NCBI GenBank assembly: GCA_024684465.1
Contig: JAIKWW010000172.1
Coordinates: forward strand, 1 to 56,078
DNA: 56,078 nt
From: Clostridia bacterium
GTDB taxonomy: Bacteria > Bacillota > Clostridia > Peptostreptococcales > Anaerovoracaceae
Direction of reading: 5' to 3'
A program made the position numbers and the translations under genes. Below are positions 14,465-22,814 of this stretch, piece after piece (within the stretch, counting starts at the first letter, position 1; each line of letters starts with the position of its first letter). The notes beneath the pieces are model-generated. The model made no database searches. It was not told where the DNA came from and saw nothing but the letters and a program-made list of their open reading frames with translations.

Positions 14465-16927
14465 TTACAGGTTTCCGAGATATGCACTCTGGGCCTGATA
14501 CTGTGATATCATTTTTTCCATCTGAGTAAATCTCGAGTAATACCTGTCCTGCTCGTCCTTAAGTCTCGTGTTAAGAGTCTTCAGCTGGCTCTGCGCATCC
14601 TGCATCTCAGTGAAGATAGCACTGTTAAACTGTGACAGACTGCTGCTCTTCAGACCTGCTCTGGATGTGATGAGACCAGGCTGTGTGAGCGAAGTGCTCA
14701 CGTACTTGTCCATCAGCTTGTTCAGCTTTGCCGAAACTCCCGAGCTTTCCCCCGTGAGAAGCTGTGAAACCTTGTCCCCGTCGGACTTGAGCATGTTGGA
14801 AAACTTTTCGGAATCGAAACTGATCTTTCCATACTGCGTATAGTCATTGGACGGGGTGATGCCTATCGCTGATGTCTGGCTGAACACCGAGTTGATGTCA
14901 TTCAGCAGACTTGCAAAGATACTGTCTCCGAAGAGAATGCCTGCCTTTGCCTTGTCGTTGTAGAGATCAGCCTGCTCATCGGAGAGATCCTCCGCCTTGA
15001 TCATATCAGATGTCAGCGGCTCGTAATCCTTATCCGGTTTGGTAGTGTAGTAGTTGACCACCTTGTCTATCAGGGCGTTATAGTCGTCGGTCATCTCCTT
15101 GAAGGCCTTGGTTATCTCCTCGCTGTCGACGGATCTGCTGAATGCCACAGCTCCGCCTGCCTTCGCAGTTACGATATCCGACGCATTGATCTCACTTGCG
15201 GTCTTTCCCTGTATGCTCTCCACACTGAAAGTCTTGTTCAGATTCAGCTGAAGGCCGTCCACCTTGAAGCTGTTTGTTGATCTGGTGATCTCCTGTGCCG
15301 ACGTGCCGTCGAAGGAAACCAGCACCTTCGCATCTGTTCCTGCAGTAAAGGTGCCGCCCTTGTTCTGTTCAGCATCCGCGCTAACTGTGCCGCTGCCGTT
15401 GGAAACGTACTCTCCGTTGGACTCGTTAACAGTCAGTGCTCCGTCACCGAAGATCATGTCCGCGAAGGACCCGGACATTTCGATCTGTCCCGCAGCTCCC
15501 GTTACCGTGGACTGTACCACAAAGCGGTCCGTCGTGCTCATGTACTTCATGGACACATTTGCACCGGAGTTGTTGATGGTATCCATCACATTCTTCATGG
15601 TGACGCCCTTGGCGAATTCAGTGGATTTTCCGTTTACGGAGATGCTGTTCTTCCCGATTTCGAAGTTCTGGCCGTTCACGTTCAGACTGTAAGTCCTGTC
15701 TCCATTCTCTCCGAAGTCGAACTTCTGGGCGAAATTGGACTCCTCAAGAGTCTTGGTGGTCAGGAGACGGTTCGCATCTCCCACACTGATGCCGAGGATA
15801 CCGCTTTCCCCTGTCATACCCGAAGAGGATGAAGCCACTGACAGGATGGACGTCGGTTCACTTACGCTCAGTTTAAAGCCGTATCCTGTTCCGTCTTCAC
15901 CGTTGTCAAATGTAGTCTTCTCCATGGTGACCTTGTTGCCGTAGAACTTGCTCATCTTCTCATTGAACAGATCCACGAACTTGTCCACCATGGCACTGTC
16001 ATCTCCCGCCGCCTCGATGGCGTCCACGTCTTCAGCGCTGAACTCGATCTTGGCTTTTATTCCGTCCAGGTCAAGAGTGACATTGGAATTTCTGAGTTCC
16101 GTGAAAAACGATACCTGCTTAGTGGTTTCCGAGAAGTCAGGCTGGTTTCCGGTGATGGTAATACCGTTCTTGTAATTGCCCTGATCATCCTTGCCGAATC
16201 CAAATGCCTGAAGTACAGCCGGGCTGCTGGATGACTTGATCGTCACGTTGGAAGAGCCGTTCTTGCTGGACAGCACCAGCCTTCCGTCAGACAGACTCGC
16301 CGTCACATCGTTGCCCGCATCCGCCTCGGTGATCGCCTTTTGCACTGCTTCCAGCATGGAATCCGAATCCGTGATCTTAGTGGAATCCAGTTTCAGTGAA
16401 AAGGAGTTTGAACCGACCTTGATGTCCAGGCTCTTTCCCTCCAGTGCACTTACCGTCGAACCTGTTGTGGACAGATTGAGCTGTCCGGATTCGATGGAGT
16501 TCTTTGTGACTGACTCCGACGATGAGAAGGTCGCCGATGATGCCAGACTGCTCACTCCCAGAACCGAGAAGTTTGTGAGGATATCAGCAGAGCCGCTTGC
16601 GCTGACGGCACTGGCATTATCCCCGGATGACTCGATCTTTGTGGCATTTGTCAGCAGCTTGGAGATACTTGAACTGCCTGAACTCGACAAATACTTGGAC
16701 TGGAAATCTGTAAGCGCAGCGCCGACATCCTGGTAAGCTTCCTGCTTCCATTGTAGTTTCATCAGGTTCTGCTGAACCTTGGATATCTTCGACGTGGTCT
16801 TGGAACTCATCGCCTCGACGATGGAGTCGATGTCCAGTCCGCTGGCCAGGCCGGAAATACCCAGAGATTTAGAAGAAGACGAGGATGAACTGATGGATGA
16901 AGCATAATATCCGTATATACTGCTCAT
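14465..16927 (-). CDS. fliD: Flagellar filament cap protein FliD
   Basis: 820 residues. The N-terminal signature is ISGLASGLDIDSIVEAMSS (about 22-40), followed by a coiled coil; the C-terminal coiled coil is near 745-810 (QLKTLNTRLKDEQDRYYSRF). FliD caps the filament and folds incoming flagellin. It is long for the family (commonly about 450-700); the extra length is in the exposed Ser/Thr/Gly-rich central domains. An ATG lies two codons further upstream, but AGAGG is better spaced for the ATG at 16927. It is first gene of its unit, behind a sigma-28-like promoter. Confidence 0.93.
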   Translation of the reverse strand: MSSIYGYYASSISSSSSSSKSLGISGLASGLDIDSIVEAMSSKTTSKISKVQQNLMKLQWKQEAYQDVGAALTDFQSKYLSSSGSSSISKLLTNATKIESSGDNASAVSASGSADILTNFSVLGVSSLASSATFSSSESVTKNSIESGQLNLSTTGSTVSALEGKSLDIKVGSNSFSLKLDSTKITDSDSMLEAVQKAITEADAGNDVTASLSDGRLVLSSKNGSSNVTIKSSSSPAVLQAFGFGKDDQGNYKNGITITGNQPDFSETTKQVSFFTELRNSNVTLDLDGIKAKIEFSAEDVDAIEAAGDDSAMVDKFVDLFNEKMSKFYGNKVTMEKTTFDNGEDGTGYGFKLSVSEPTSILSVASSSSGMTGESGILGISVGDANRLLTTKTLEESNFAQKFDFGENGDRTYSLNVNGQNFEIGKNSISVNGKSTEFAKGVTMKNVMDTINNSGANVSMKYMSTTDRFVVQSTVTGAAGQIEMSGSFADMIFGDGALTVNESNGEYVSNGSGTVSADAEQNKGGTFTAGTDAKVLVSFDGTSAQEITRSTNSFKVDGLQLNLNKTFSVESIQGKTASEINASDIVTAKAGGAVAFSRSVDSEEITKAFKEMTDDYNALIDKVVNYYTTKPDKDYEPLTSDMIKAEDLSDEQADLYNDKAKAGILFGDSIFASLLNDINSVFSQTSAIGITPSNDYTQYGKISFDSEKFSNMLKSDGDKVSQLLTGESSGVSAKLNKLMDKYVSTSLTQPGLITSRAGLKSSSLSQFNSAIFTEMQDAQSQLKTLNTRLKDEQDRYYSRFTQMEKMISQYQAQSAYLGNL

Positions 16928-17014
16928 AACCATTCCTCTTTTCTGTACATTTCTGTACTAAAACAATAACTTTAGCTATAGCTATATGGTCGTTATTGCG
17001 CGTCGTCCCAACGC

Positions 17015-17094
17015 TTTTTATGCATAAAAAACCATATACTTATATTTCGGCATATGTTAGAATTAAATAAGGTTTTTTAGCCTTATTATGCATA
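17015..17094. promoter_or_regulatory. Operator-like palindromes in the fliD-parA divergent region
   Basis: TTTTTATGCATAAAAA (17015-17030) is a perfect 16-bp palindrome. Its core TTATGCATA recurs exactly at 17086-17094. The two copies flank the fliD promoter candidate and sit close to the start of parA. Nearby are TAGCTATAGCTA (16973-16984, perfect), GTACA-N4-TGTAC (16945-16958), ATATGGT/ACCATAT arms (16984-16990 and 17031-17037) and a 7-bp stem AATAAGG/CCTTATT just before parA. A shared regulator of fliD and parA is an inference. Confidence 0.4.
17044..17070 (-). promoter_or_regulatory. Sigma-28-type promoter upstream of fliD
   Basis: On the minus strand: TTAT, 15 nt, GCCGAAAT. The -10 element is close to the SigD consensus GCCGATAA. 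The -35 differs from TAAA but is identical to those of the flgM and SLH-gene sites. The leader would be about 110 nt. Confidence 0.5.
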
Positions 17095-17118
17095 TTATTA
17101 CCGGGGGGAAATACAATT

Positions 17119-17880
17119 TTGGCACAGATAATCGCAATCACTAATCAGAAGGGCGGCGTGGGCAAAACCACCACCGCAGCGGCCATCGCCGCGGGGCTGT
17201 CCGATCTGGGTCATCGCGTTCTTGCCATAGACATGGACCCTCAGGGAAACCTGGGCTTCAGCCTGGGTGTGGACATAGAAAACGGACGGACTGCCTATGA
17301 CATACTTAAGAACCGTGAGTACATCGTTCCGGCAATAAGGCACACCCCTTTTGGGGACGTGATCCCTTCAAACATCCTGCTCTCTTCCGCAGAGCTGGAG
17401 CTCACCCGTTCGGGACGTGAATATCTTCTGAAAGCCGCCGTTGACAGTATCAAACACATGTATGATTTCATCATCATCGATACTCCGCCGGCACTTAACA
17501 TCCTCACAGTCAATTCATACGTGGCAGCCGACTCTCTGATAATCCCCATGATACCGGAGATCCTGAGTCTTCTCGGCATCAGCCAGCTCAAGGAGACCAT
17601 CGATACTGTCCGCAAATATTACAACAATCACCTCCGCGTTCTGGGAGTACTTCTGACGAAGTTCAACAAGCGGCTTAAGCTGACCCGTGAAGTGGAGGAA
17701 ATGACCACTGAGATCGCTCATCAGCTGGGCACAGTGGTTCTGGAGGATCGGATCCGCACCAGTATAGCAGTTGCTGAGGCTCCTGCCCATGCGGAGAGCA
17801 TCATGCGCTATGCCCCCAGAGCAAATGCAACAAAGGATTATCAATCACTTATCAGAAAAATCTCCGAAGGAGTGCTCTAA
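17119..17880 (+). CDS. ParA/Soj-type ATPase next to the flagellar genes
   Basis: 253 residues of the ParA/MinD superfamily. The deviant Walker A is KGGVGKTT (11-18) with the signature Lys11; AIDMDPQG (36-43) and IIIDTPP are the other nucleotide motifs. No C-terminal amphipathic membrane-targeting helix of MinD/FlhG type is evident, so a Soj-like nucleoid-bound ATPase is more likely. The start is a TTG with GGGGGG 10 nt upstream. The next gene begins 3 nt after the stop, so the pair is one operon. It lies between fliD and cheD, not beside a chromosomal parB. Possible roles are positioning chemosensory arrays or flagella, or DNA uptake. FlhG remains an alternative but flhF is not adjacent. Confidence 0.88.
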   Translation: MAQIIAITNQKGGVGKTTTAAAIAAGLSDLGHRVLAIDMDPQGNLGFSLGVDIENGRTAYDILKNREYIVPAIRHTPFGDVIPSNILLSSAELELTRSGREYLLKAAVDSIKHMYDFIIIDTPPALNILTVNSYVAADSLIIPMIPEILSLLGISQLKETIDTVRKYYNNHLRVLGVLLTKFNKRLKLTREVEEMTTEIAHQLGTVVLEDRIRTSIAVAEAPAHAESIMRYAPRANATKDYQSLIRKISEGVL

Positions 17881-17883
17881 AAA

Positions 17884-18750
17884 ATGGCCAAGAAAAGCAA
17901 TAAAACTTCCTATGTGCTCAACGTCATAAAAAATGCAGGCGTTCAGGAGGAGGATCCGGATTCCTTCAAGCCCACATGGATGACCCCGGGCGAGTTCCAG
18001 AACGAGTTCCCGGACAGAGCTGCAGCACAGCCGCAGCCACAGGGTGACCCCCTCATCCACAGGGATCAGCAGGGCGCGGAGAAGGCTCTCGGAACAGCTG
18101 TAAAACAGCAGATGACCGACCAGCCCGAAGTTTCCGAACCTGTTTCCGACCTGAAGAAAATGCTGGGCGGCAAGGACGAACTGGCTGACCCGCTGTCGGA
18201 CAAGATCAGAGCTTCACTGGAATCGGTGCTTTCTGCTGAGTTTCCGTCCTCCGGACAGCCGGAGAAATACGAAGAAAAAACTGGCATAAACGAAGGAGAA
18301 ACAGATATGTCATTAGATGAACTGAACAGATACGGAACAGCTTTTTCATTTGATAAACCGGATACGGTCGAAACAGACAGAAATACTGAGTTGAACAACA
18401 CATCCATGGCAGAAGATGATATGGATGTCACTTCAGCCGGCAACGACTACATCTTCGTGAACGTTGCCGAGGAACTCGTCCGCAGCAAAGTTCCTGCGAT
18501 CATGAAGGGCGAAAAGATGTGCACATGTAAGAGGTGCATCAATGACGTTGTTGCCCTTACTCTGAATCATATCGCCCCGCGTTATGTAGTTACTAAAAAG
18601 GGTAAGCTCTACGCCAGGATAAACGCATGCCTGCCTCAGTATCAGGCAGAACTGCTGGAAGCCATCGGCAACGCCTGCGAGACAGTAAGACTCAACACGA
18701 GGCATACTGCGCCGCTGGATGGAGAGCAGCTTTCCGACGAGGAGGCTTAA
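17884..18750 (+). CDS. ComFB-domain protein partnered with the ParA ATPase
   Basis: 288 residues. Residues 190-275 match the late-competence ComFB domain: FVNVAEELVRSKV, the Cys cluster CTCKRC (C213, C215, C218), NDVVALTLNHIAPRYVV and KGKLYARI. ComFB homologues have recently been reported as cyclic-dinucleotide receptors in cyanobacteria; binding here is an inference. Residues 1-19 are basic (MAKKSNKTSYVLNVIKNAG), like the short N-terminal peptides by which ParA partners stimulate their ATPase. Residues 40-185 are an acidic, low-complexity linker. The gene follows the ParA gene after 3 nt. It is much longer than stand-alone ComFB (about 100 residues). Confidence 0.8.
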   Translation: MAKKSNKTSYVLNVIKNAGVQEEDPDSFKPTWMTPGEFQNEFPDRAAAQPQPQGDPLIHRDQQGAEKALGTAVKQQMTDQPEVSEPVSDLKKMLGGKDELADPLSDKIRASLESVLSAEFPSSGQPEKYEEKTGINEGETDMSLDELNRYGTAFSFDKPDTVETDRNTELNNTSMAEDDMDVTSAGNDYIFVNVAEELVRSKVPAIMKGEKMCTCKRCINDVVALTLNHIAPRYVVTKKGKLYARINACLPQYQAELLEAIGNACETVRLNTRHTAPLDGEQLSDEEA

Positions 18751-18811
18751 TCTCCCGGAGCAGCGGAGTGCGGCTGATGCGTCGTACCCCGGAATTCAAT
18801 ATCAGAAAACA

Positions 18812-18869
18812 AAATGCCGGCAGGTCATCGGAGTCATCCGATGATACACTGCCGGCATCTTTTTATTTT
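18812..18869. terminator. Bidirectional terminator between the ComFB-domain gene and cheD
   Basis: Arms ATGCCGGCAG (18815-18824) and CTGCCGGCAT (18850-18859) enclose a second stem, TCATCGGA/TCCGATGA. CTTTTTATTTT follows on the plus strand, and TTTTGTTTT follows on the minus strand. It serves the two convergent genes on either side. Confidence 0.85.
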
Positions 18870-18927
18870 CCTGTCCGAATCATTCCTGCAACATTCAACT
18901 GCCCCACGGCTCTGCCGCAGTTCCGCC

Positions 18928-19419
18928 TTACAGCGTCTTTTCCGGATGAGCATAAGAGCGTACCCTGGCCTCTCCGGACTCCCTGTACAATGTCAGAGTT
19001 CTCGCATAATCGAGTCCGCAGTCACTTGCAATAAGTCTGATTCCCTGTTCGTTCAGAACTCTCTTTACAGTTTCCGTATTTCTCCTTCCGATGTCACCGA
19101 TCGAGGAGTTGGCACTCATGTTGAACATCTTCGCTCCGCCAGCGATCTTTGCCACCAGCCTGCTTTTGCTCGCCCCGGCTCTGACCATCTGATTAATGAG
19201 TTCAGGCACTCCGGTGGTAGCATACTTGGCCACATTATCCACTCCGGATGACCTTCCCGGTTCGGCAAGCATGATGTGCACCATGCCTGCCACCTTCGTA
19301 ACAGGGTCATAGAGGCACACACCAATACAGGACCCCAGGGCAAAGGTGACAATTCCCTGTTCCCGTTTTGCTACTTTCATATCGGCTATGCCGACCTTTA
19401 ATAATAAATCGTCATTCAT
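18928..19419 (-). CDS. cheD: Chemoreceptor glutamine deamidase CheD
   Basis: 163 residues of usual length. The catalytic Cys is in FALGSCIGVCLYD (C31) and the His in AGMVHIMLAEP (H48), with a conserved Thr further on. CheD deamidates receptor glutamines and, bound to CheC, forms the Bacillus-type adaptation branch. I chose the ATG at 19419, two bases past the cheC stop; a TTG seven codons upstream would overlap cheC and is less likely. It is the last gene of the rod-cheC-cheD unit. Confidence 0.93.
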   Translation of the reverse strand: MNDDLLLKVGIADMKVAKREQGIVTFALGSCIGVCLYDPVTKVAGMVHIMLAEPGRSSGVDNVAKYATTGVPELINQMVRAGASKSRLVAKIAGGAKMFNMSANSSIGDIGRRNTETVKRVLNEQGIRLIASDCGLDYARTLTLYRESGEARVRSYAHPEKTL

Positions 19420-19420
19420 T

Positions 19421-20041
19421 TCAGTCCATCCCCACGCCAAGCTGATCTAACATCTTATTAAGAGAATCCATATCGAGCACCATAAAAATGTTGCTTGATA
19501 CGCTGTTGTCCTCAACCAGGAAGTTCGCTCTGATGAGCACCACGTAATCGTAAGTCTCTGCAACAGATATCAATGGCACTGTAAGGATTGCTCCTGCCAT
19601 GTTAACTGTGTGAGACGGAACACCGTTATCCACATGAAGCCCTGTCATGTCACCGACAGCGTTCATGTACGAAGCCATGAGAATATTTCCTACCTCGACG
19701 ATCGCAGACTTGTCCATCTCATCCATTTCCGAAAAATCATCGATAGGTTTCTGCATCAGGGATGAAAGAACCGTCTCAACAAAATCCTTTTCCTGAATGA
19801 ACAGCATTATGCCGTTCAGATCGCCGGAGAGTTCCTCAAGTACGGCGGATATGATTTCCTCCGGTCCACCCAGCATCTCCATAACATTGTCGTAGTCCAT
19901 GATGATTACCTCGGGCACGTCGATGTTGATCGGATGACCCAGAAGTTCTGACAATGCTGTGGCCGCATTACCCGAACCGATATTACCGATTTCTCCGAGA
20001 ACGTCAATCTGCATATCGGTTAGTTTTTTCATATTTCTCAT
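19421..20041 (-). CDS. cheC: CheY-P phosphatase CheC
   Basis: 206 residues with both phosphatase sites of the CheC/CheX/FliY family intact: DVLGEIGNIGSGNA (E17, N20) and SAIVEVGNILMASYMNA (E116, N119). CheC dephosphorylates CheY-P and, in complex with CheD, gives feedback to receptor deamidation. It is next to cheD, as its function predicts. An ATG at 20032 is an alternative start. Confidence 0.93.
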   Translation of the reverse strand: MRNMKKLTDMQIDVLGEIGNIGSGNAATALSELLGHPINIDVPEVIIMDYDNVMEMLGGPEEIISAVLEELSGDLNGIMLFIQEKDFVETVLSSLMQKPIDDFSEMDEMDKSAIVEVGNILMASYMNAVGDMTGLHVDNGVPSHTVNMAGAILTVPLISVAETYDYVVLIRANFLVEDNSVSSNIFMVLDMDSLNKMLDQLGVGMD

Positions 20042-20093
20042 TTCACTTTACTGCCTTTCCTAAATTTCAGGTGCATAAATATAATTTATTTCA

Positions 20094-20109
20094 ATCCCCC
20101 CGGGGGATT
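20094..20109. repeat. GC-rich palindrome between the rod gene and cheC
   Basis: The arms AATCCCC and GGGGATT form a short hairpin a few bases after the stop of the 239-residue rod gene. No T-tract follows on the minus strand. It may separate rod-protein from cheC-cheD expression within one transcript. Confidence 0.5.
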
Positions 20110-20112
20110 TAT

Positions 20113-20832
20113 TTATCTGAGATTGTTGATACTCTGCTCGATCTCGTCAGATGTGCTGATCATTCGCAGCTGTGCCTGATACGTACGCTGAGCCAGGATC
20201 ACATCCGTCATCTCATCCGCCAGGTTGCCGTTGGTCTTTTCCAGATAGCCTTTCAGTACCTGAGCCTTCTCGTTCAGGAACGGATTCCCGTTCTTCGCCA
20301 CCGGCGAAAACAGATTGTTCCCCACCGTCAGCATCCCCTGATAGTTGTTGAAATCGTACACGCCGATATTGAAATCCTGGTCCGGATTATCGGTATCCAC
20401 CTGTATCGCTTCACCATTGGCATCCAGCACAAACTCCCCATGCTGAGTCAGCAGATAAAAGGTGTTATTGTCACCGAAATCACCGAGATAGAAATCTCCG
20501 TCCCGGGTGTAAAAGATCTCTTTTTTATCAAAATCGTAAACTGCAAAAAATCCGTCGCCCTTTATGGCAAAATCGAACTGTCCCTCAGAGGCAGCTGTCA
20601 TCCCCTGTCTGAAATCCACGTCCGTCTTGTCTATCCTGGCACTGGAGCCCACAGTCAGGTCTGTTTCCTCGTCCGGTGCAGCGTGGATGTTGCTGTAGAG
20701 CATGTCCACGAACTTCGGTTTCTGGCTCTTGAAGCCGTTTGTATTTATATTGGAAATGTTATTTGAAATAACATCAAGGCGCTTCTGCTGCTGCTGAGCG
20801 CCAACTGTTGCATTATAAAAAGATATTTCCAT
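20113..20832 (-). CDS. flgG: Flagellar rod protein, FlgF/FlgG family (second copy)
   Basis: 239 residues with the FlgE/F/G N-terminal motif (LDVISNNISNINTNGFKSQK), the central IKGDGFFAVYD block that precedes a TRDGDF element, and the C-terminal LADEMTDVILAQRTYQAQLR motif. With the adjacent paralogue it should form the distal rod, as FlhO and FlhP do in Bacillus. Which of the two plays the FlgG role cannot be settled by reading. It ends 71 nt before cheC. Confidence 0.82.
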   Translation of the reverse strand: MEISFYNATVGAQQQQKRLDVISNNISNINTNGFKSQKPKFVDMLYSNIHAAPDEETDLTVGSSARIDKTDVDFRQGMTAASEGQFDFAIKGDGFFAVYDFDKKEIFYTRDGDFYLGDFGDNNTFYLLTQHGEFVLDANGEAIQVDTDNPDQDFNIGVYDFNNYQGMLTVGNNLFSPVAKNGNPFLNEKAQVLKGYLEKTNGNLADEMTDVILAQRTYQAQLRMISTSDEIEQSINNLR

Positions 20833-20907
20833 GGCGTTCCCCTTCCCTCGATATTATGTGATAATTCATTCCGCCTCCGTCAGTACGCCCTCCGGGCGCA
20901 GGAGCCG

Positions 20908-21696
20908 CTAGCTGTGACGTGCGATCTCCGTGACGGTGGTATTCAGGATTTCATCATACATCCTCAGAATCTGGGTCGTGCTCTGGAATGCTCTCTCTGC
21001 CGAGATCATATCCGCCATGGCATCTGTAAGATTGACATTGGAATCCTCCAGAAAGCACTGAACGATCTCCGACGCAGGTGCGTCGGCGCCGGCTATGTTC
21101 CCGTCTCCATCCGGATTGGTAAACATGCCCTCCGCATCGGTGCTCTTCAGAAGTGCGTTGGTGTCAGTGAATGTCACCAGACCGATGGTGCCGTACTCTT
21201 CTCCGGTGTCTATATTTGTAATGAGGCCTTTGGAATCGCACTTCACCTTGTCAGTGCCCAGTTCGATATGTCCGCCCTGACCGTTCAGAACATATCCCAC
21301 ATTCTGAAGGATAAGCGCACCGTCCTCATCCATGGTGAAAGAACCGTTTCTCGTGTAATAAGTGGTCCCTCCTCCGTCAAATGGTTCGATCTGGAAGAAA
21401 GCATCCCCGTAAATGCCAAAATCCAGGGACCTTCCCGTCTCCGTCATGTGCCCCTGTTCAAACACCGTATAGGTCTCATCCACTGTGCGGAGCATGGCAG
21501 CCTCTGCCAGATCCGTGTGGTTGATCTTATTCCGGTCACCTGTACGGGTCTGCATGCGGTCGTCAAACGTCTTGGTCATGAGCTCGTCCCGCTTGTATCC
21601 CGTAGTTGCCATGTTTCCCAGATTGTTACTTATATTGTTCAAGATCCGGTTCTGCGTGAGCATACCCGATGTGAGGTCATAAAAACCTTTCTGCAT
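20908..21696 (-). CDS. flgG: Flagellar rod protein, FlgF/FlgG family (first copy)
   Basis: 262 residues, the length of classical FlgG. The N-terminus has ILNNISNNLGNMATTGYKRD, the middle has FGIYGDAFFQIE and YYTRNGSFTMDEDG, and the C-terminus has NLTDAMADMISAERAFQSTT. It is a paralogue of the next gene (20113-20832). It begins about 130 nt after the sigD terminator, so this rod-cheC-cheD unit is a separate transcript. GGAGG precedes the ATG at 21696. Confidence 0.82.
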   Translation of the reverse strand: MQKGFYDLTSGMLTQNRILNNISNNLGNMATTGYKRDELMTKTFDDRMQTRTGDRNKINHTDLAEAAMLRTVDETYTVFEQGHMTETGRSLDFGIYGDAFFQIEPFDGGGTTYYTRNGSFTMDEDGALILQNVGYVLNGQGGHIELGTDKVKCDSKGLITNIDTGEEYGTIGLVTFTDTNALLKSTDAEGMFTNPDGDGNIAGADAPASEIVQCFLEDSNVNLTDAMADMISAERAFQSTTQILRMYDEILNTTVTEIARHS

Positions 21697-21827
21697 AAAT
21701 TCAGATCCTCCTCTTTCGATTGGCTATCTGTGCAATCATCACTCCAAGAGTTCAAAAGTTTTCATCCCATCCGTGGTATGCTGCGGGCGCACCGCACCCG
21801 TCGGAATTCCATTCCTCAACTTTTTAT

Positions 21828-21862
21828 AAAAAAACGGGATTTCCGGACATACCGAAAACCCC
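21828..21862 (-). terminator. Terminator after sigD
   Basis: On the minus strand GGGGTTTTCGG pairs with CCGGAAATCCC (11 pairs, two of them G-T) around a five-base loop, followed by G and seven T residues. This is a textbook intrinsic terminator, ending the flgB-flhA-sigD unit. Confidence 0.88.
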
Positions 21863-21910
21863 ATTTTGGCCTGATAATATACCCGATACCTTATTATCGA
21901 CACTTTTTTT

Positions 21911-22687
21911 CTACAGATAAGACTCCATTGATAAACGTAATTTTTTTATTGCTGTGGAATGAAGCTGCGAGATCCTCGGTTCACTCACCTCCAGAACCCT
22001 TGCTATTTCCTTCATGCTGAGTTCTTTTCTGTAGTACAGTGAGATTATGAGCTGTTCCCGCTTGCTGAGACTCGTGATGGCATTTTTAAGCACATCCTTC
22101 ATTTCCTTCTTCTGGAGAGCCTCGGACGGAGATTCCTCGGGATCCACGCATCCTGAAACAGGCATGGCATTGAAGCTGTCCTGAAAATCAGTCACCATGG
22201 AATCCAGGGAGACCACGTTGTACAGGTTCGTCTCACCGATGGCCTTGTAATATTTGTCCATGGTCATGCCCATATAATCGGCAACTTCCTGATTTGAAGG
22301 CATCTTTCCGTTCTGCTCATAGAGTTCCATGGTAGCCTTGTCGATATCCTTCGCCTTCTTGCGGACATTCCTTGGCGTCCAGTCCTGCTTTCTGGCAATA
22401 TCCACGATGGTTCCCTTGATTCTCAGGGAAGCATACGTCTCCAGCTTGACATTTCTGGACGGGTCGAATTTCTCGATAGCCCCCATGAGCGCAATGATTC
22501 CCTCATTTACGATATCGTCAATCTCCGCGAAGCTTATGTATGCGCCCCGCATCTGCATTGCAACTGCTTTCACCAGATAACTGTACCTGATTACCAGTTC
22601 CTGTTTCATGGCTCCGTCACCGCTTTCTTTGTATGCGGCGAGGAGAGCCTCATTTGTCATTCCATCGAACTTAGCTGAAGGTAACAT
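21911..22687 (-). CDS. sigD: Flagellar sigma factor sigma-28 (SigD/FliA)
   Basis: 258 residues, the usual length. Region 2 carries IDDIVNEGIIALMGAIEKFD and the core-binding and melting segments (ETYASLRIKGTIVDIARKQD then WTPRNVRKKAKD). Region 3 is near 100-165. Region 4 has MKEIARVLEVSEPRISQLHS, the helix-turn-helix that reads the -35. It drives late flagellar and chemotaxis genes and is held by FlgM (39544-39882) until the hook is complete. It directly follows flhA, without the flhF and flhG genes often found between them. Confidence 0.95.
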   Translation of the reverse strand: MLPSAKFDGMTNEALLAAYKESGDGAMKQELVIRYSYLVKAVAMQMRGAYISFAEIDDIVNEGIIALMGAIEKFDPSRNVKLETYASLRIKGTIVDIARKQDWTPRNVRKKAKDIDKATMELYEQNGKMPSNQEVADYMGMTMDKYYKAIGETNLYNVVSLDSMVTDFQDSFNAMPVSGCVDPEESPSEALQKKEMKDVLKNAITSLSKREQLIISLYYRKELSMKEIARVLEVSEPRISQLHSTAIKKLRLSMESYL

Positions 22688-22814
22688 AACTTTACATACT
22701 CCCGATTCAAAACTCTAAACCTAAAGACATTCACAACACGCCGCGCTTTCAGCACCGACCGGATCCCGGCACCGCTTTGCTCCGTTTACTCACAGCGCAG
22801 CTCATCTATAAAAC

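Noticed and set aside
17119..17880. Calling the ParA ATPase FlhG/YlxH
   Set aside because: No N-terminal FlhF-activating DQAxxLR motif and no C-terminal membrane helix are evident, and flhF is not adjacent; the general ParA call is safer.
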